A DNA stretch of 64,000 bases. Source: Phytophthora quininea (taxonomy: Eukaryota > Oomycota > Peronosporomycetes > Peronosporales > Peronosporaceae). The number at the start of each line of letters is the position of its first letter. The first letter of the stretch is position 1. A program made the position numbers and the translations under genes. Shown here piece after piece: positions 19,834-33,632 of this stretch. Below the pieces are notes generated by a model that made no database searches, was not told the DNA's origin, and saw only the letters and a program-made list of their open reading frames with translations. The stretch covers positions 62,001-126,000 of the forward strand of contig JAAVTG010000798.1 of assembly GCA_011947345.1 (NCBI GenBank). Direction: 5' to 3'.

Positions 19834-21522
19834 ATGAGGACGACAATCATCGCTCAGCGAGAAATATTAGGATTAGATTCTAAAGCCAAGCGTAAAAGTG
19901 ACAAGGTGCCGCAATGGCGGTCGCTGCTGCTGTGTATTCCGTTTATATTGACGCTATGGGCGCTGTTGATCGAGTCGTCGCTGATAACACCACGCTTCAT
20001 GGTCGAACAGCGCATCTTTCGTGCGCTAGAAGCTGCTGAGTCTGCTGTCTCTGCGCTTGACGGTGTTGGTGAAGACCTGGAGGGGCCGGTCGAATTCAAC
20101 GCCAGCTCGTTATACCCGGACGAAATGTTTGACACGGACTGGAGCAAGTACATCGACTCTGACAAGATCTTGCACTTGAACTCGATCCATCGAGGCTGCA
20201 TCACGCACAAGGACAGTATCATTCCTTGGAGTTTTGGAAAGACTGACCAAACGCGACGCCATGAGCGAGAAGAACCCGTGCACCGCAACGACCCACAGCT
20301 ACTAGACAAGCTACGACAGTGTCCTGATGTTGATATTTTCTTGCCTGAAGGACTGCGGAACTTCGGATACTGCGAAGATGCAGCAGCTTATACTAAATGT
20401 ACGTCTGAATTCCTTAGCAAGTAAGTGAAGTATGGAGGCTAATGGCCATTTATTTTGCAGTTCTGAAGTCGCGGATGCTGCCGCGCTGGGTGTTGGAAGT
20501 CAAGTTTGAAGATATAGTAGCTGGCAAATCAGTAACTTACCACGATCTGTGTCCGAAGACGCCCATGCTCTTCTTCAATCACTACTGGGATGGCGTCCCT
20601 AAGGAGGCAGACTGGCCAGAAGCTAAGCCGCTTTATCTCATGCCAAACATTGAGATGTACGAGCTAGAGAGCGAGCACTACTGGAGAGCCGACGTCATTC
20701 TGTGCAAAACTGCGTTATGTGCGAGGTATTTACGCCAGTGGTTCCGTCAGGAGGGAAACCCTCGTGGCACTCGCGTGTTGTACACTCGACACACGACGTC
20801 GAATTTGGCCCTAGAGCTTCGTCGTGGGATGGACACTTCTGTAATGGCAAGAAAAACTTCTCGGACGTGACGTTCTTGCACACCGCAGGCAAAAGCATTC
20901 AAAAGGGGACACGACAAGTGCTGGATTGCTGGCTCTCTCGACCAGAGTTTCCAATGCTCGAGTTCTACATAGATCAAGATTTGTACCAAGGCGCCTTCAG
21001 CGACTACGATGGTCGTATCGAGAACAGCACGAATGTTCAAATCTACACAGGTCGCCTGACTCCGAGGGAATTCGGTCGAGTCATTTCCGAGGGCAGATAC
21101 TTTTGTGTCCAAGTATGATGGAGGGGTACGGCCACTACATTAACCAAGCACGGTCTTCGAACGCGTACATCATCACGACAGACGCCGCACCGATGAACGA
21201 GTTGGTCACACCGTCGTCGGGCGCTCTGGTTCCGGCGCGAGTTCTGGCGTACGGCGAACAGTTCATGGGTGGGCTGTCAGATAAACCTCATGCGCTGCGT
21301 AATGTCTCTGGACTTGTAGCTTCCTTTGAAAACTACGACGTGTGTGAGGTAGTGGAGGAGATGCTGGCAAGCACCACCGCAGACGACCGAGCACGAGCAG
21401 CCGACCAAGCTTTCCAGCAATACTACTTCGACACGGTCTTCTTCGAGCACAAAATGAACGAACTGCGAGACTTTGCTCGCTCTCATGGCCACCACTACCT
21501 ACGACGAGAAGCGGATACGTAA
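19834..21522 (+). CDS. GT-B (GT4-like) glycosyltransferase, type II membrane protein (copy D)
   Basis: ATG at 19834; cytoplasmic tail with a basic stretch, membrane anchor SLLLCIPFILTLWALLIES, then FDTDWSKYIDSDKIL, RQCPDVDIFLPEGL, FGYCEDAAAYTK. Intron 20399-20460 (GTACGT...TTGCAG) sits at the same codon as in copy C. Exon 2 gives RMLPRWVLEVKFED, YHDLCPKTPMLFFNHYWDGV, SEHYWRADVILCKTALCARY, FLHTAGKSIQKGTRQVLDC, and LCPSMMEGYGHYINQARSS with TTDAAPMNELV. Frame changes near 20835 and 21103 (one T short in a T run before LCPSMMEG) are of the homopolymer type. About 540 residues. Tandem with copy C, 270 bp apart, and very similar through the catalytic part. Confidence 0.8.
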
Positions 21523-21624
21523 AATGAGACCACTAAACTTGAGTCCTCTTTCTCCTTGTCGACGCCTTCATCGGTCTCGGTTATTTTTTGCCCGACGCTT
21601 TGGAGTCGAGTCCATCGTGGCACA

Positions 21625-24600
21625 ATGGACGTCATGATGAGTTTGAAAGGAGCTGGCTTCTCGGCGATCGCCAACGCGTTTCGAGAGCGAGAGAAGCGGC
21701 TGGGTGGGGGTTGCCGCTGCTGGACTTTGTGGAGATCGTTCTTCGCGGCCTGCCTCGACCAAAGTCATCGGAAGAAAAAGCTGCCAGTGTGAGCGCTCTC
21801 GTGGACCTGTTCGAGGACATCGACATCAACGGAGACGGCGCCATGGACTTCGAGGAGTTCACGAGTTTCTGCGTAGACGCTGGCATGGTAGCAGCTCGGT
21901 CACAGGTGGGTTCTCTCAAACATCGCTACGAAGTCGACCCCAAACACGCGCTTAAAACTTCGGCATTCCCACACAGCGATTCAAACTCGCGAGGTCCGAC
22001 AAGCAGCAGCTCGACAATAAACCCTCCCAGTACGGGCATTGAAAGGATCAAATGGTCTCCGGGGTTTCGAATGTTCTTTGTGCTGGAAAACGCTGCTCGA
22101 TCGGTCAAATTGTTCTCCAGCGACAGCAAATTCATCACTGAAGTATGCGTCGCGCCGGAGCAGCAAAGCCAAAAGCAAGTCAATAGAGCGCCAGCGACGG
22201 CAGCAACTGCAAGTGGACTTGACGTGCCTTTAAACGACGTGGTCGTCGTCGGCGACGGCGTTGCGTTTGTGACCCCAACTACAGCAGCACCTCCGTCAGC
22301 GTCAAGTATCTCCATCATTGACGCTGCGTTTATTTATCGCTTCCGATGGCTGGCGCTCAGCACGACGGACTTTGCCATCTCCTTTTACGACATGAACGAG
22401 TCCCGATCTACAGTCACGACGTCGACCGGATCGGCGACAAACTTTGCGCTGTTAAAAACCTCGGCCTTACCACGTCCACAGCGCAGTTAATTCTCCGGTT
22501 TTGCGAGTCTTCGGCGTTGCTGGCAAGTTCAGGGAACGACTTTGTGGTGAACGTTTGGAAAGTTCTCGACGCTGAGACCAAAGTCGTGTGGCGACGACTA
22601 TCAGGGCATGCGGATTTGGTCATGGACTTGGTCGAGATTGTGCCGCATGATCTACTGGCTTGCTGCGACCTGAAGCACAACATCCAGCTATGGGATTTAG
22701 TGGATGGTCGACCCAGAGGATCACTATCGGCCCATGAACGCGGCATTCGACAGCTTTGCTACTCCAGTCAGCACGACCTGCTTCTGAGCGCTGGCTTTGA
22801 ATATGAAGCACTCGCTTGGGACTTGAGCTCGAGGCAAGTCGTGTTGAAATTGTCTGGCCATCGCGCTCCACTTGTTGGCGTGCAGCTCGCCATGTTTCAG
22901 ACCGAACGAGCCATTACGGGCGACATCCAAGGAGTGTTCAAAGTTTGGGATATCACCCGAGTAAATGCCAGTTCGTCTACTGCTAGTACCTCGCAGGCAG
23001 TGCAGCTCGAGTCGATCGACTTGGCCATGCCAAGGGTGGAGACGCTGTCTTTTGTGTGCATGCACCCGCACAATCGAGACCTCTGGGTCGTCACTTCTGG
23101 GAGCTGTACGCTCCAAAGTTTCCGCAGTATGCGCGTGCAGCAATTTGACGAAGTTCCGCTCCGAGCATTCTACCACTACAGCGCCAACAAATTCGTCGTT
23201 GTAGCTGGCTCGGTCTGCAGTCTTTGGGACGGAGAAACTGGTTCCTGCATCGAAGAGTTTGCAAACGTGGGTCATCTTGGTGGATCTCAAGCAGCTTCGA
23301 CAAAAGACTCGGCACCGGTGACGTCTCCGTCCAAATCCTCGTCCCATCCAAACCGCAGCGAGCCTGGAACGGAGCTTTTGATCTGTGCGCATGACTCCAA
23401 CTGCAGGAAGCTGGTGGTCGTGTCCGAACTGGGGAGTTAGGCGTCCTCAACGCTCAAAACTTCGTGCAGATGCGGCGATGTCAAGAGACTTTCATGTCGA
23501 GAACGCGAAGTCAACACCGAGCTTCGGTAGCCGGCAGACCACTCGTCAACTCTGCACCGTCCTGCGCTATCGTAGGTCTGCACTATTGTTCAGAGAACAA
23601 ACTGATCGTCATGACCGACGCAGCAGCCAGCGCCATCATCGTCGTCGACGACAACTCCGACCACGACTCGTCTAAAGGCATCGAAGTGCTGCGCAAGCTC
23701 ATCAATATTCCCGACGGGATTGTTACAAGCGCCTACAGTTTCCACGCTTCGATGGTGGCCACAGTAGCTGCCGATTCGGAAGCGATGACGATCTCGCTTT
23801 GGGACTTTGAGACGCTCACGTTCCTGGGGAACTGCCGTTGCGAGCCCAGCACAGTCAAGCAGAATTCACCGTTGAATATGCATGTGGTCGAGTTCTGGGA
23901 TGAGTTCCCGTGCTGTTGGCTGCTGACTCGAGCGGCGGCGTCTACTTTTTCGCTGTCATGCCGCTGCTAAACGCGTACACTGGGAAACTATTGCATGCTT
24001 TCCCCAACGACCACGGCAATGACCACGACCCCACCAAACGCAGACGAAGTCGCAAGAAGTCCACAATCCCTGAAAACGCTGGTGAGAACGGAGAGGATGA
24101 CGACGGAAGCGATGGCGAGGATGAATCGAGCAAAACTGCGACTGTAAATGAGCTGGCTGAGAGTGCAGCTCGCAAACTGTTGGCCTCCAAATTTCTTCGT
24201 AAGAACGCATTAATCTCTGCCCCTGTGATCAAAGCTAATGAATCGACCAAATCAAAGTCTCCGATGGAAACATCCGCTGTTGTGACGTTTATGAAGATGG
24301 CTTTTGACGAGGAAAATCAGCGATATTTGTTGTTCGTCGGAGACGAGCGAGGTTACGTCGGCGTTTGGGATCCTGCGTCGATGATGCGAAGACTGACTCT
24401 GGCTAAAATCCCCGAGATCAAGTGCAAGTATCTGCGCCGCGGATATCAACCAAAAGCGATGTTCTTCCGCGACTACTTGAAAGACTCGACAAATGCTGAT
24501 GGGAGGGGTCAAAGGCACCGGCAGGCGGTCCAAGGCGCTACTGGGAGCGATTGGAGAGGAGCCATGCTGTTGGGCGAAGACATGGAGTACATGAACGTTC

Positions 24601-27395
24601 GGGCGTCGCACGTGGATCTGAAAAAGCTTTCGCGTCGACGACAAGAAGGTCGAGCCCCACGGTCCACGAAAACTGTAGCACAGCCAGCGAAAACTCTACC
24701 GCCAACGAAAGCTAAAGAAACTGCGGTAGTGAACGCCGTGGCGGCAGCAGAATTTTGCTAGGCAAAGGTTCGACTTTGAAGCAATCAAGACAGCGATCGG
24801 TCGTCGGCTTGGCGAAAGCACACGAGTCCGATGGCTCCTGGCCTGGTAGTTCTTCGTACGAAAACTACCCGCATGATGTGCAGCTGGTAAGGCGATGGCA
24901 GGCCCATGGAGATGCCATCACGAGTCTGGAAATCAGTCGACACCCCAACATTGTCATGACGTGTGGAGTGGATATGCGGATCTTCGTGTGGAACTGGGAC
25001 GGCGAATGTTTGGGGAAACTATTTGACGCCGACAACCCTGGGTCCTGGGCTTGGCGCTTCCGTAAAGATGATGCCACTCGAACGAAGGAACGCGAAGTGT
25101 TAGTGCAGCAATTGCTCCGTGAATTAGACCGCAGTCCTACAGACAAACTAGAGCAACGACGGCAGACATTGTACTCCGACCACGTTGGCCGTCGTAGTGT
25201 GAACGATCTACACAATGTCAACACCATGCTGCTGGACCACATCATCAGCAAGAACCCAGAGATACAACTGCTCGAACAGGAAGCCAAGGACAAGGAAAAA
25301 AACGCAGAAGAAGCTAGCGATATGGTAACACCGTTAGCTCTAAACGAGCCTCGTATTAAAGCGACGAAACTGCGAGCTCTACCAAAGAACGCATCACGAG
25401 CGACGTCAACCTCTACTAGCGCCCAGAAGCTGCGTCTGCACACTCTCAACCAACTCCACCCTCACGCCCGCGCCAAGGTTCAAGATTCTACAACGGAGGC
25501 GAGTGATCATCTCCCGTTTTCAGAGACTGGGGAGCTCAAGATGGACAAGGCGTACCTCGAGAACCAACTCTCCATTTCCTGTCCGAAGTCCACGTCGATC
25601 ACCATTACGCGTGCCAATCGAGAAGCTCTTCAAGAGCAGATCCACGCCGAGTACGAGTCTGCACAGCAAGCGTTGGAGACTCGAGCAACGCTCGACCTGA
25701 AAGCTCGCGCGATGTATGGCAACCTTGAAAGTATCCGAAATCGCCATGGCCCTCGCCAGCCTCCATTCCCCGAGAACTTTGACCAAGCTGGAGGTCCCTT
25801 AGAGCCGTCCGACTTTCTCAAGCGCAATTTACCTGCTTCGGCACTTGCGATCCGTCCTCAAACAGCACCGATACGAGGTTTAAACAATTCGTCAAGTGTT
25901 GGGCGGCTAGGTATGCAACATCAACATGCCAGTAGAGCACCAACTCGAATGAAGATTTCAGCTTCGGAGTCGACTCTGCCAACGATGTTGACACATGAGC
26001 GGGCTACTAGAAGACCCAGCACCTCTGCAAACGGATGCAAGACGTCGCTTGATGAGGTTTTCATCGAACAATCTCGTCGTCAGCGACAGCAACAGCAGCT
26101 TGGCAATGGTATTGTCGAAGGAGGGACCGTCGAAGGTGACAATCAACCGTCGAGACCACTGCAGAAGCTGCGCGGGATCAACGAAATTATCGACAGAGCT
26201 CAAACCTTTTGCAATGAAGTGGAAGACGATCAACAGCAACGGTTAGTGCGGCCAGGGACCGCTCCCGTGATGGCTCGACGCAGCAGCTTGACCTTGTCTC
26301 AACCGCTGATCGAACACCCGACGGAAGACGATGGCGACAAAGAAGACGACGAAGTTTTACACCAGCACTTGGAGGACACCAAGCGTCGAATGCAGGAGGC
26401 GATGCATGACGGGAAGCATCCGCATCAACGCAATATGCGCCGTATGCGGGAGCAGGCCAAGCTGCAGCAGCAACAGCGGCGTATGAACAGTTACTTGCAG
26501 CAGAAGCGGCGAGAACTCACCACCAATATCGGCAACGTGTTCAAAGGACTGCAAACGGCCCAAGATCATGACGAGCATGAGGACGACGATACTGAGGAAG
26601 GCGAAGAAGAAGCAGAAGTGCGTTCCTCAAAGCAAAAGCCTCGCCTAAGGCCAAGGGCGACAAACTGCCGACAGATCCAGCGGCCAAGCGACTGGTAGCC
26701 GCCAAGAAAGCGTTTGGCATGTACAATGCGCAGGAAGTCATGTCGGTGATCCGCCTGTTTCGATCCATAGACGCCGACGCATCGGGCAACATCTCGATGA
26801 CCGAGTTGCAGCAGTACAAGACGGTCTTCGAGAAGCTGGGCCACCACAACTTGATTTCTGTCTTCGAGACGATCGACTCGAATGGCGACGGCGAGTGTCG
26901 CTGCGAGAGCTGCTCGAAACCTGTTTCCACTACGCCACCAAGCCGCAGATCGACGGCATGCTACAACTGGCCAAAGTCGGTAGTGTGCGGTCGTTCCTGC
27001 TGGGAGTCGAGAACCCAGATGACCACAACGGGAAGTTGTCGTCGTCGTCGTCACGGAAATCGTCCGGAGCGGTAGCGAAGCTCCATCCCGACCACCGTCG
27101 AGAGCTGATGGCGATTTTCCGCGTGTTCGACCACAACGGCGACGGCGGCGTCAGCATGCAGGAGATCATGGAGGCGCTGCGGGTCGACGACGACGATGTC
27201 ATGGCCGCCGTGATGGCTCGCGAGCACGACAAGGGGCCGCGAAGTATCGAGCCCGTGGTGTCGAGCGGTCTCACCCGTGAGGACGTGGAGCAGATCTACA
27301 ACGAGTACGACCGCGACAAGGACGCCACGCTAGACTTTGACGAGTTCGTCGGGGTCATGAGGAGTCTGTACTCGCACAAGCCGCTGGTGTTGTAA
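21625..27395 (+). CDS. Large EF-hand and WD40-repeat protein (WDR49/CFAP337-like)
   Basis: Starts MDVMMSLKGAGFSAIANAF. Order: an N-terminal EF-hand (DINGDGAMDFEEF, ~21825-21865); a first WD40 array (WSPGFRMFFVLENAARSVK; FVVNVWKVLDAETK; ACCDLKHNIQLWDLVDGRPR; YEALAWDLSSRQVV; GDIQGVFKVWDI; ISLWDFETLTFLG; GDERGYVGVWDPASM); a final repeat TCGVDMRIFVWNWDGECLG; a long Gln/Arg-rich linker; and four C-terminal EF-hands (DADASGNISMTE, DSNGDGE, DHNGDGGVSMQE, DRDKDATLDFDE). About 1,920 residues with no introns seen. EF-hand plus double WD40 is the plan of WDR49/WDR64/EFCAB8-type axonemal proteins, so a calcium-responsive ciliary role is inferred. At least seven single-base losses (near 21710, 22452, 23436, 23905, 24760, 26632, 26894) break the frame, several in homopolymers. 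Confidence 0.8.
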
Positions 27396-28320
27396 AGGCC
27401 ACGGGATGTTGACCACGATGACGGCAATACTGAGCGGCAGCACAGACACGAAAACGTCGTCGATGCAAAAGTGCAGGAGCTTGGCATGTTGAAGTGGTTC
27501 ACGAGAAAGAGGAAAAAGGGCAAGGTCCGCCCTGCAGATAGCTTTGGCACCCCGAAAAGGTGGCACGGTTAACGAGGTTCCCACACCAATTCGACGACGC
27601 ACCGCCGCGAAGAGACCAGCAATGCTCGTCTCGCGGGGCCACCACCGAGCGTGTCTCTCTACCGGTAAAAGTCTTGCTCTGGCAGCGTAGAACACTAAAT
27701 GCACCGGCGGACTCAATAGATGTCGAGTCTTTTCTGTGGGCTTTGGCGCGCTCCTGCGGTGGGGGAAAATGTGGTGGCGAGCAGTGGAGCGGCTCAAGAG
27801 AGAGAAAACGTCATCATCATCAGGATGGGACTCGCGCCGGTGAACAATCACGATTTCCGTCGTTGCAGATACTCAGGCGGGTGGCCATTCCATCAGACGC
27901 CCGCAGCGTTAGTATCGCCGAGGTTTCGGGAGTGGCGCTGTCGACTCAAGTCGACTTAGGGACATCTGCTAGCGCGTCTCATTTTCGAGTCGTAGCGATG
28001 CCGTCGCCGCCGAGTCTTGGATAAATGTCGAGTCGGCGATCCGCGCCGCGGCCCCGGGAGTCACTGCGGTCCGATGGCCTTGCACGGTAGCAGCTTGTGT
28101 CCTGGTGCGGCGATTTGCACCGATTTGCGAGCGGCCTTCCAAACGTGGCCGAATTCCTCGACACCATCGCGACGAACAGCCGATCCCAAGCGCTTGAACA
28201 GAGACGCGCATTGCCTACGCCGCCTGGCTGTATCCGCTGCGCTTCGCATCGAGGCTCCCCATTCTCGCTCTTGCCAACGCGTTCACAGCCGAAAGTCAGT
28301 CGCTGTGACTGATTGTCGCT
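27396..28320. other. Intergenic, ~0.9 kb, no confident gene
   Basis: GC-rich, with several open frames on both strands (for example 27560-28024 plus and 27979-28497 minus) but none with a domain. A plus frame at ~27414-27570 ends in a basic segment (FTRKRKKGKVRPADSFG); this could be an unrecognised exon. It probably includes the START-FYVE promoter. Confidence 0.4.
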
Positions 28321-30455
28321 ATGAGCCATCGGTTCCCGCTGCACGAGGCGGCGTTCCCGCCGTTGCAGCTGCCCCCGGCCGCGATGGACAGGTATGTCAA
28401 GACGGCACAGATTCAGCTCACCAGGGCGCTGCACGACTACGACATGTATCACAAGTGGCAGGCGTCGAGGCCGCCGAGTCTCCGGTACCAGCTCCACCCG
28501 GCGATGTGGAGACCAGTGAAAACATGCGAGCAGCTCACGGTCTATCGGCGCATCCCGATGGACGACGCCGTCGTTACGGCCCCGGCTGGGACCAGGAGAC
28601 GAGCTCGGAGCCGCACCCTCGAAGCTGCGAGATTGGCGCCGGAGGAACCGTCGGTCTCGTCAGCGCCAACGGAGTCGACGACGGACAGCTACCCGTGGAT
28701 ACCGAATCGAGGCTCGGTCCCGACGATCAACCAGGACTGGTCGATGCCGACGCTACTTCAGGTCGGGACGGTCGAAGGCACACTAGACGAGGTCTTGTAC
28801 GGGACGGCGACGTTCTCCCCGACCGACGCGCTGATCAAGGCCGCGTACACGGAAAACGAGGTTGTGGATGCCGAAACCCTGCGCGAAATCCAGGGTCCTA
28901 CGCACGACGAGCCGTTCCGGTTCCTCGGCTTGAAATGGATCGTGAAAGCCACGTCCCCGGCGGTGAAGGCGTTCGTGTGGCCCCGCGACCTGACGTACGT
29001 GGAAGCAACAGGTATCTTAAACCGGCAGGGCGAACGCGTTGGTTACCATTTGATGCACTCAGTGGATCTCGGCAAAGCATTTGGCGCGCTCGAACGGAAG
29101 AGAATCGTGCGTGGACGAGTGTCATCATGCTTCTTCTATCACCAAACCGCCCCCAACACCGTCGAGGTGTACATGAAGACCAACTTTGAGCCGAACGGGT
29201 CGGTCCACGAAGGCGTCGCCGTCATGTCGGCGGCGAACAGCCTCACGTGCTGCTTGAGGTCGGCGCTGTGTGCTCGCAACAAGAAGCTGGCGTGGATGTT
29301 GATGCATCCGGTCAACGAGGAGGCGGAGATCGGGTCGTCTCGCCAAAGCACCGTGCGCGTCAGGAAGCGCAACGATTGTGGAGTCTGCACGCGACCATTA
29401 GGCACCTTCTCGAGAGGATTAAGCTGCCGCATTTGCAATAACCGAACATGCTCCAGCTGCTGCGTCAAGAAGAAATTGAGCTTCCCTGGAAAAGCCCACA
29501 AGACCATCGAGCACCGCACTGCAGTGCTGTGCACGCACTGCCTCACACGAGCTCGACAGCTCGACACGTTTCAGATTGCGCAGTTGGAGGTGAAGGAGCG
29601 CGAACAACAGACCCGCGCCCGTGCATGTTCCCGGGCTGCGGAAGTTCGATGCCGCAGAGGTCGTAGCAACAGTCGTACAGCCAGCGCCCGTACACGACAC
29701 ACGATGCCCGAGGAGCCTCGAGCGAAACAGAAAGCTCGACAGCCTCAGAGGAAGACGGATCCGACGTCGACGCCGTCATGGGATTATAACTCTGAGGAGG
29801 AAGACGACGACGACCAAAACTCGGGAGCACGCGCTAAGCTTGTGATGTTGCTTCCTGCAAGGACAGAGCCACTTCAATCTCCGACACACAAGGTTCTCGA
29901 CAAGAAGATCACCCGTGACGTGGCTGACAGCCCCGTTATGATGGCAGCCCCAACGGTGACCCCGGTCCCGGTGGTGTCGAATCGACCCACATGGGACGTC
30001 GATTCGGACGCTGAAGATGAAGACGCAGTGTATTCCTCCCCGCCAATGGTAAATAACGAAAGCGGCGATGAAGCGCTACCCGAAGCGGTCGTGCAGTACG
30101 CGTGGGGGAGGTCGTGCCTTCGCCGAAGCGCGGCAAGGCGACCGAGTTGTGGCCGGCGCCGCCTACCTCGCCATTGCAGTCACCGACCACCTTGCCCACC
30201 GAATCCGAGGTGACATGGCCAGAGTCCCAGGCGAAAAAGGCGAACGTGTGGACACCGCCCACCATCCCGCAGATCCCGCGAATTCACGCCGGAGCGTCGA
30301 CGCAGGAAGTGCTCGCTCAGTTTGCCGAGCTCTGCAACGCCGCTGAAAATGTGTATCACCAAGCACGGAAACACACCGTGCACATGGAGCCCACAGCGAT
30401 ACCCAGTCGCCGTCAGAAGGCAGACAGACCCCTTGATATGAGCGCGCTGGACTAG
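28321..30455 (+). CDS. START-like lipid-binding plus FYVE-type zinc finger protein
   Basis: MSHRFPLHEAAFPPLQLPPA, then a long START-like region (~residues 120-345: EVLYGTATFSPTDALIKAAY, FRFLGLKWIVKATSPAVKAF, DLTYVEATGILN, RVGYHLMHSVDLG, FFYHQTAPNTVEVYMKTNFE) and a FYVE-like finger with eight Cys in four pairs (CGVC, CRIC, CSSCC, CTHC; ~29379-29550). START binds lipid or sterol and FYVE binds phosphatidylinositol 3-phosphate on endosomes, but the usual R(R/K)HHCR basic motif is replaced here by RGLSCRIC, so PI3P binding is uncertain. This pairing is greatly expanded in oomycetes. The Ser/Pro-rich acidic tail continues after one G lost from a G run at ~30104, ending RPLDMSALD at 30455. Confidence 0.85.
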
Positions 30456-30532
30456 CTGCAAATTAAAGTTTCGATTGCTGGTTGATGTGTTGAGACTTTG
30501 ATTGGAGTTTTTCATTTTCGTTTTCTTCCAGG

Positions 30533-30808
30533 ATGGAGAAGCGTCTCGAGATCGCGTTTACCGATACCGAGTACGTCGGCAGTGCACTCGTCGTGTTTGA
30601 AAAGTATCTACGACGGTGTTGGGAGGTTTATTCTCCATCTTTCTGCAATGCACCTTACGTGACAGTCACGCAGAGCTCTGGCGCGGGCAAAAGTCGACTG
30701 ATGCTCGAGCTCGCGGGCAAGGCAAACCGAGTTGAGTCCGACATGAAGGTCCTGAAGGACACAGATAATGATGATAACAGCGACGAAGATGAGGACGAAG
30801 AATCCTAA
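30533..30808 (+). pseudogene. P-loop NTPase N-terminal fragment
   Basis: MEKRLEIAFTDTEYVGSALV followed by YVTVTQSSGAGKSRLMLELA, a Walker A-containing strand-loop-helix, then an acidic tail (DTDNDDNSDEDEDEES) and a stop. Oomycetes carry many proteins of this type in which QSSG.GKS is followed by a several-hundred-residue ATPase domain; here nothing follows, so it is a truncated copy. An acceptor-like TTTTCTTCCAG ends just before the ATG (30531), so it may instead be a downstream exon. No Walker B seen. Confidence 0.5.
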
Positions 30809-31581
30809 AAGCGCACGAGTTGATCGAGTGGATGGATCAAGATATTTTACCTATGTTGCAATCAATCTTACCTCATTGACTCATTTGGCTGGCACTTTTC
30901 TTCGATAAAGGTGGCAAAATGATGTCAAGCACTTATAATAGGATGCTTCGGTTTGTACTTTCGAAGCAGCTCGACAGTCATGAGAGCTCAGTCCAGAAGA
31001 CAAGATGATGAACACGAGCCATTGTTGGCGCGATCTGCTAATTCCTTTTTCTGGAAAACGGATGATTCTGGTTAAAGTTCGTCGTGAACATGAGTTCCAC
31101 AAGTCCGGCACCTCGAACAGGGATCCTGCACTTGTCGTTGGTAAAGAGAGGAGACATCATTCGTATCTACACGATTGTCCAGGATCAATACTCCGATTCG
31201 TCTATTCTGACGGCGTGCTGTCCAGTAATTTAAACACGGCTTCCATTGCCTCGCCACTTTCCCTTATGTAGACGAAAAGGTGGCGGAGCAATTGGTGGAG
31301 ATTGCTGATCTCCGCTGCAGTTATCGATCACGACTTACAACATCTCGGAGAAGTCAAGAAAAACTGGAGGTTCCAACAAGTGATGCTAGCAGAAGTTCAC
31401 AAACGAATCGCTTCACTGTGGATGCTACCACTGACCGTGATAGCAACAACGGAAAATCCCAACCGTCCAACAAACGACGCCAACCCAGCTAGAATGCTGG
31501 AACTCCCAAGTGCATACGAAAGTAGGTGACTCTCAGGAGTTGCTAAAGTATTGGCGTTCAGCTGACTTTTTGTGATTGTTT
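30809..31581. other. Unassigned; short coding-like plus-strand stretch
   Basis: A plus frame from ATG 31090 to 31236 reads MSSTSPAPRTGILHLSLVKR then GDIIRIYTIVQDQYSDSSI, preceded in another frame by LLARSANSFFWKTDD. Protein-like but not identifiable. The remainder has no sustained frame. Confidence 0.3.
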
Positions 31582-33384
<1,803 letters not shown>

Positions 33385-33632
33385 CGGCGGAAGGAATGAG
33401 CACCAATGGAGTGACGTACCCAAACTATAGTATGCGCTTATATGGTGCCTATGATACAACCTCTGTAGCCATTTATAGCCCACTTCAACGACAAGTTTCT
33501 TTTGGTGGTCAAATATAACCAGCTTGACGTAATTCGGGACGACAGCACGACTCTTTTGCTTTGTTCGAGCCCCATCACGAGGCCTCCGCAGCTTCAGGAC
33601 AGCCAAGAGCATAGAGACCAGTCGACTGTGCC
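33385..33632. promoter_or_regulatory. Shared 248-bp divergent promoter of DUS2 and MOK
   Basis: The only sequence between the two start codons, so both promoters must overlap here unless 5' exons lie inside the neighbouring gene. No TATA box or clear oomycete initiator was recognised. Inference from layout. Confidence 0.45.

Noticed and set aside
28017..29189. 390-codon plus frame overlapping the START-FYVE gene
   Set aside because: A GC-rich shadow frame; the overlapping frame carries START and FYVE motifs and reaches further.
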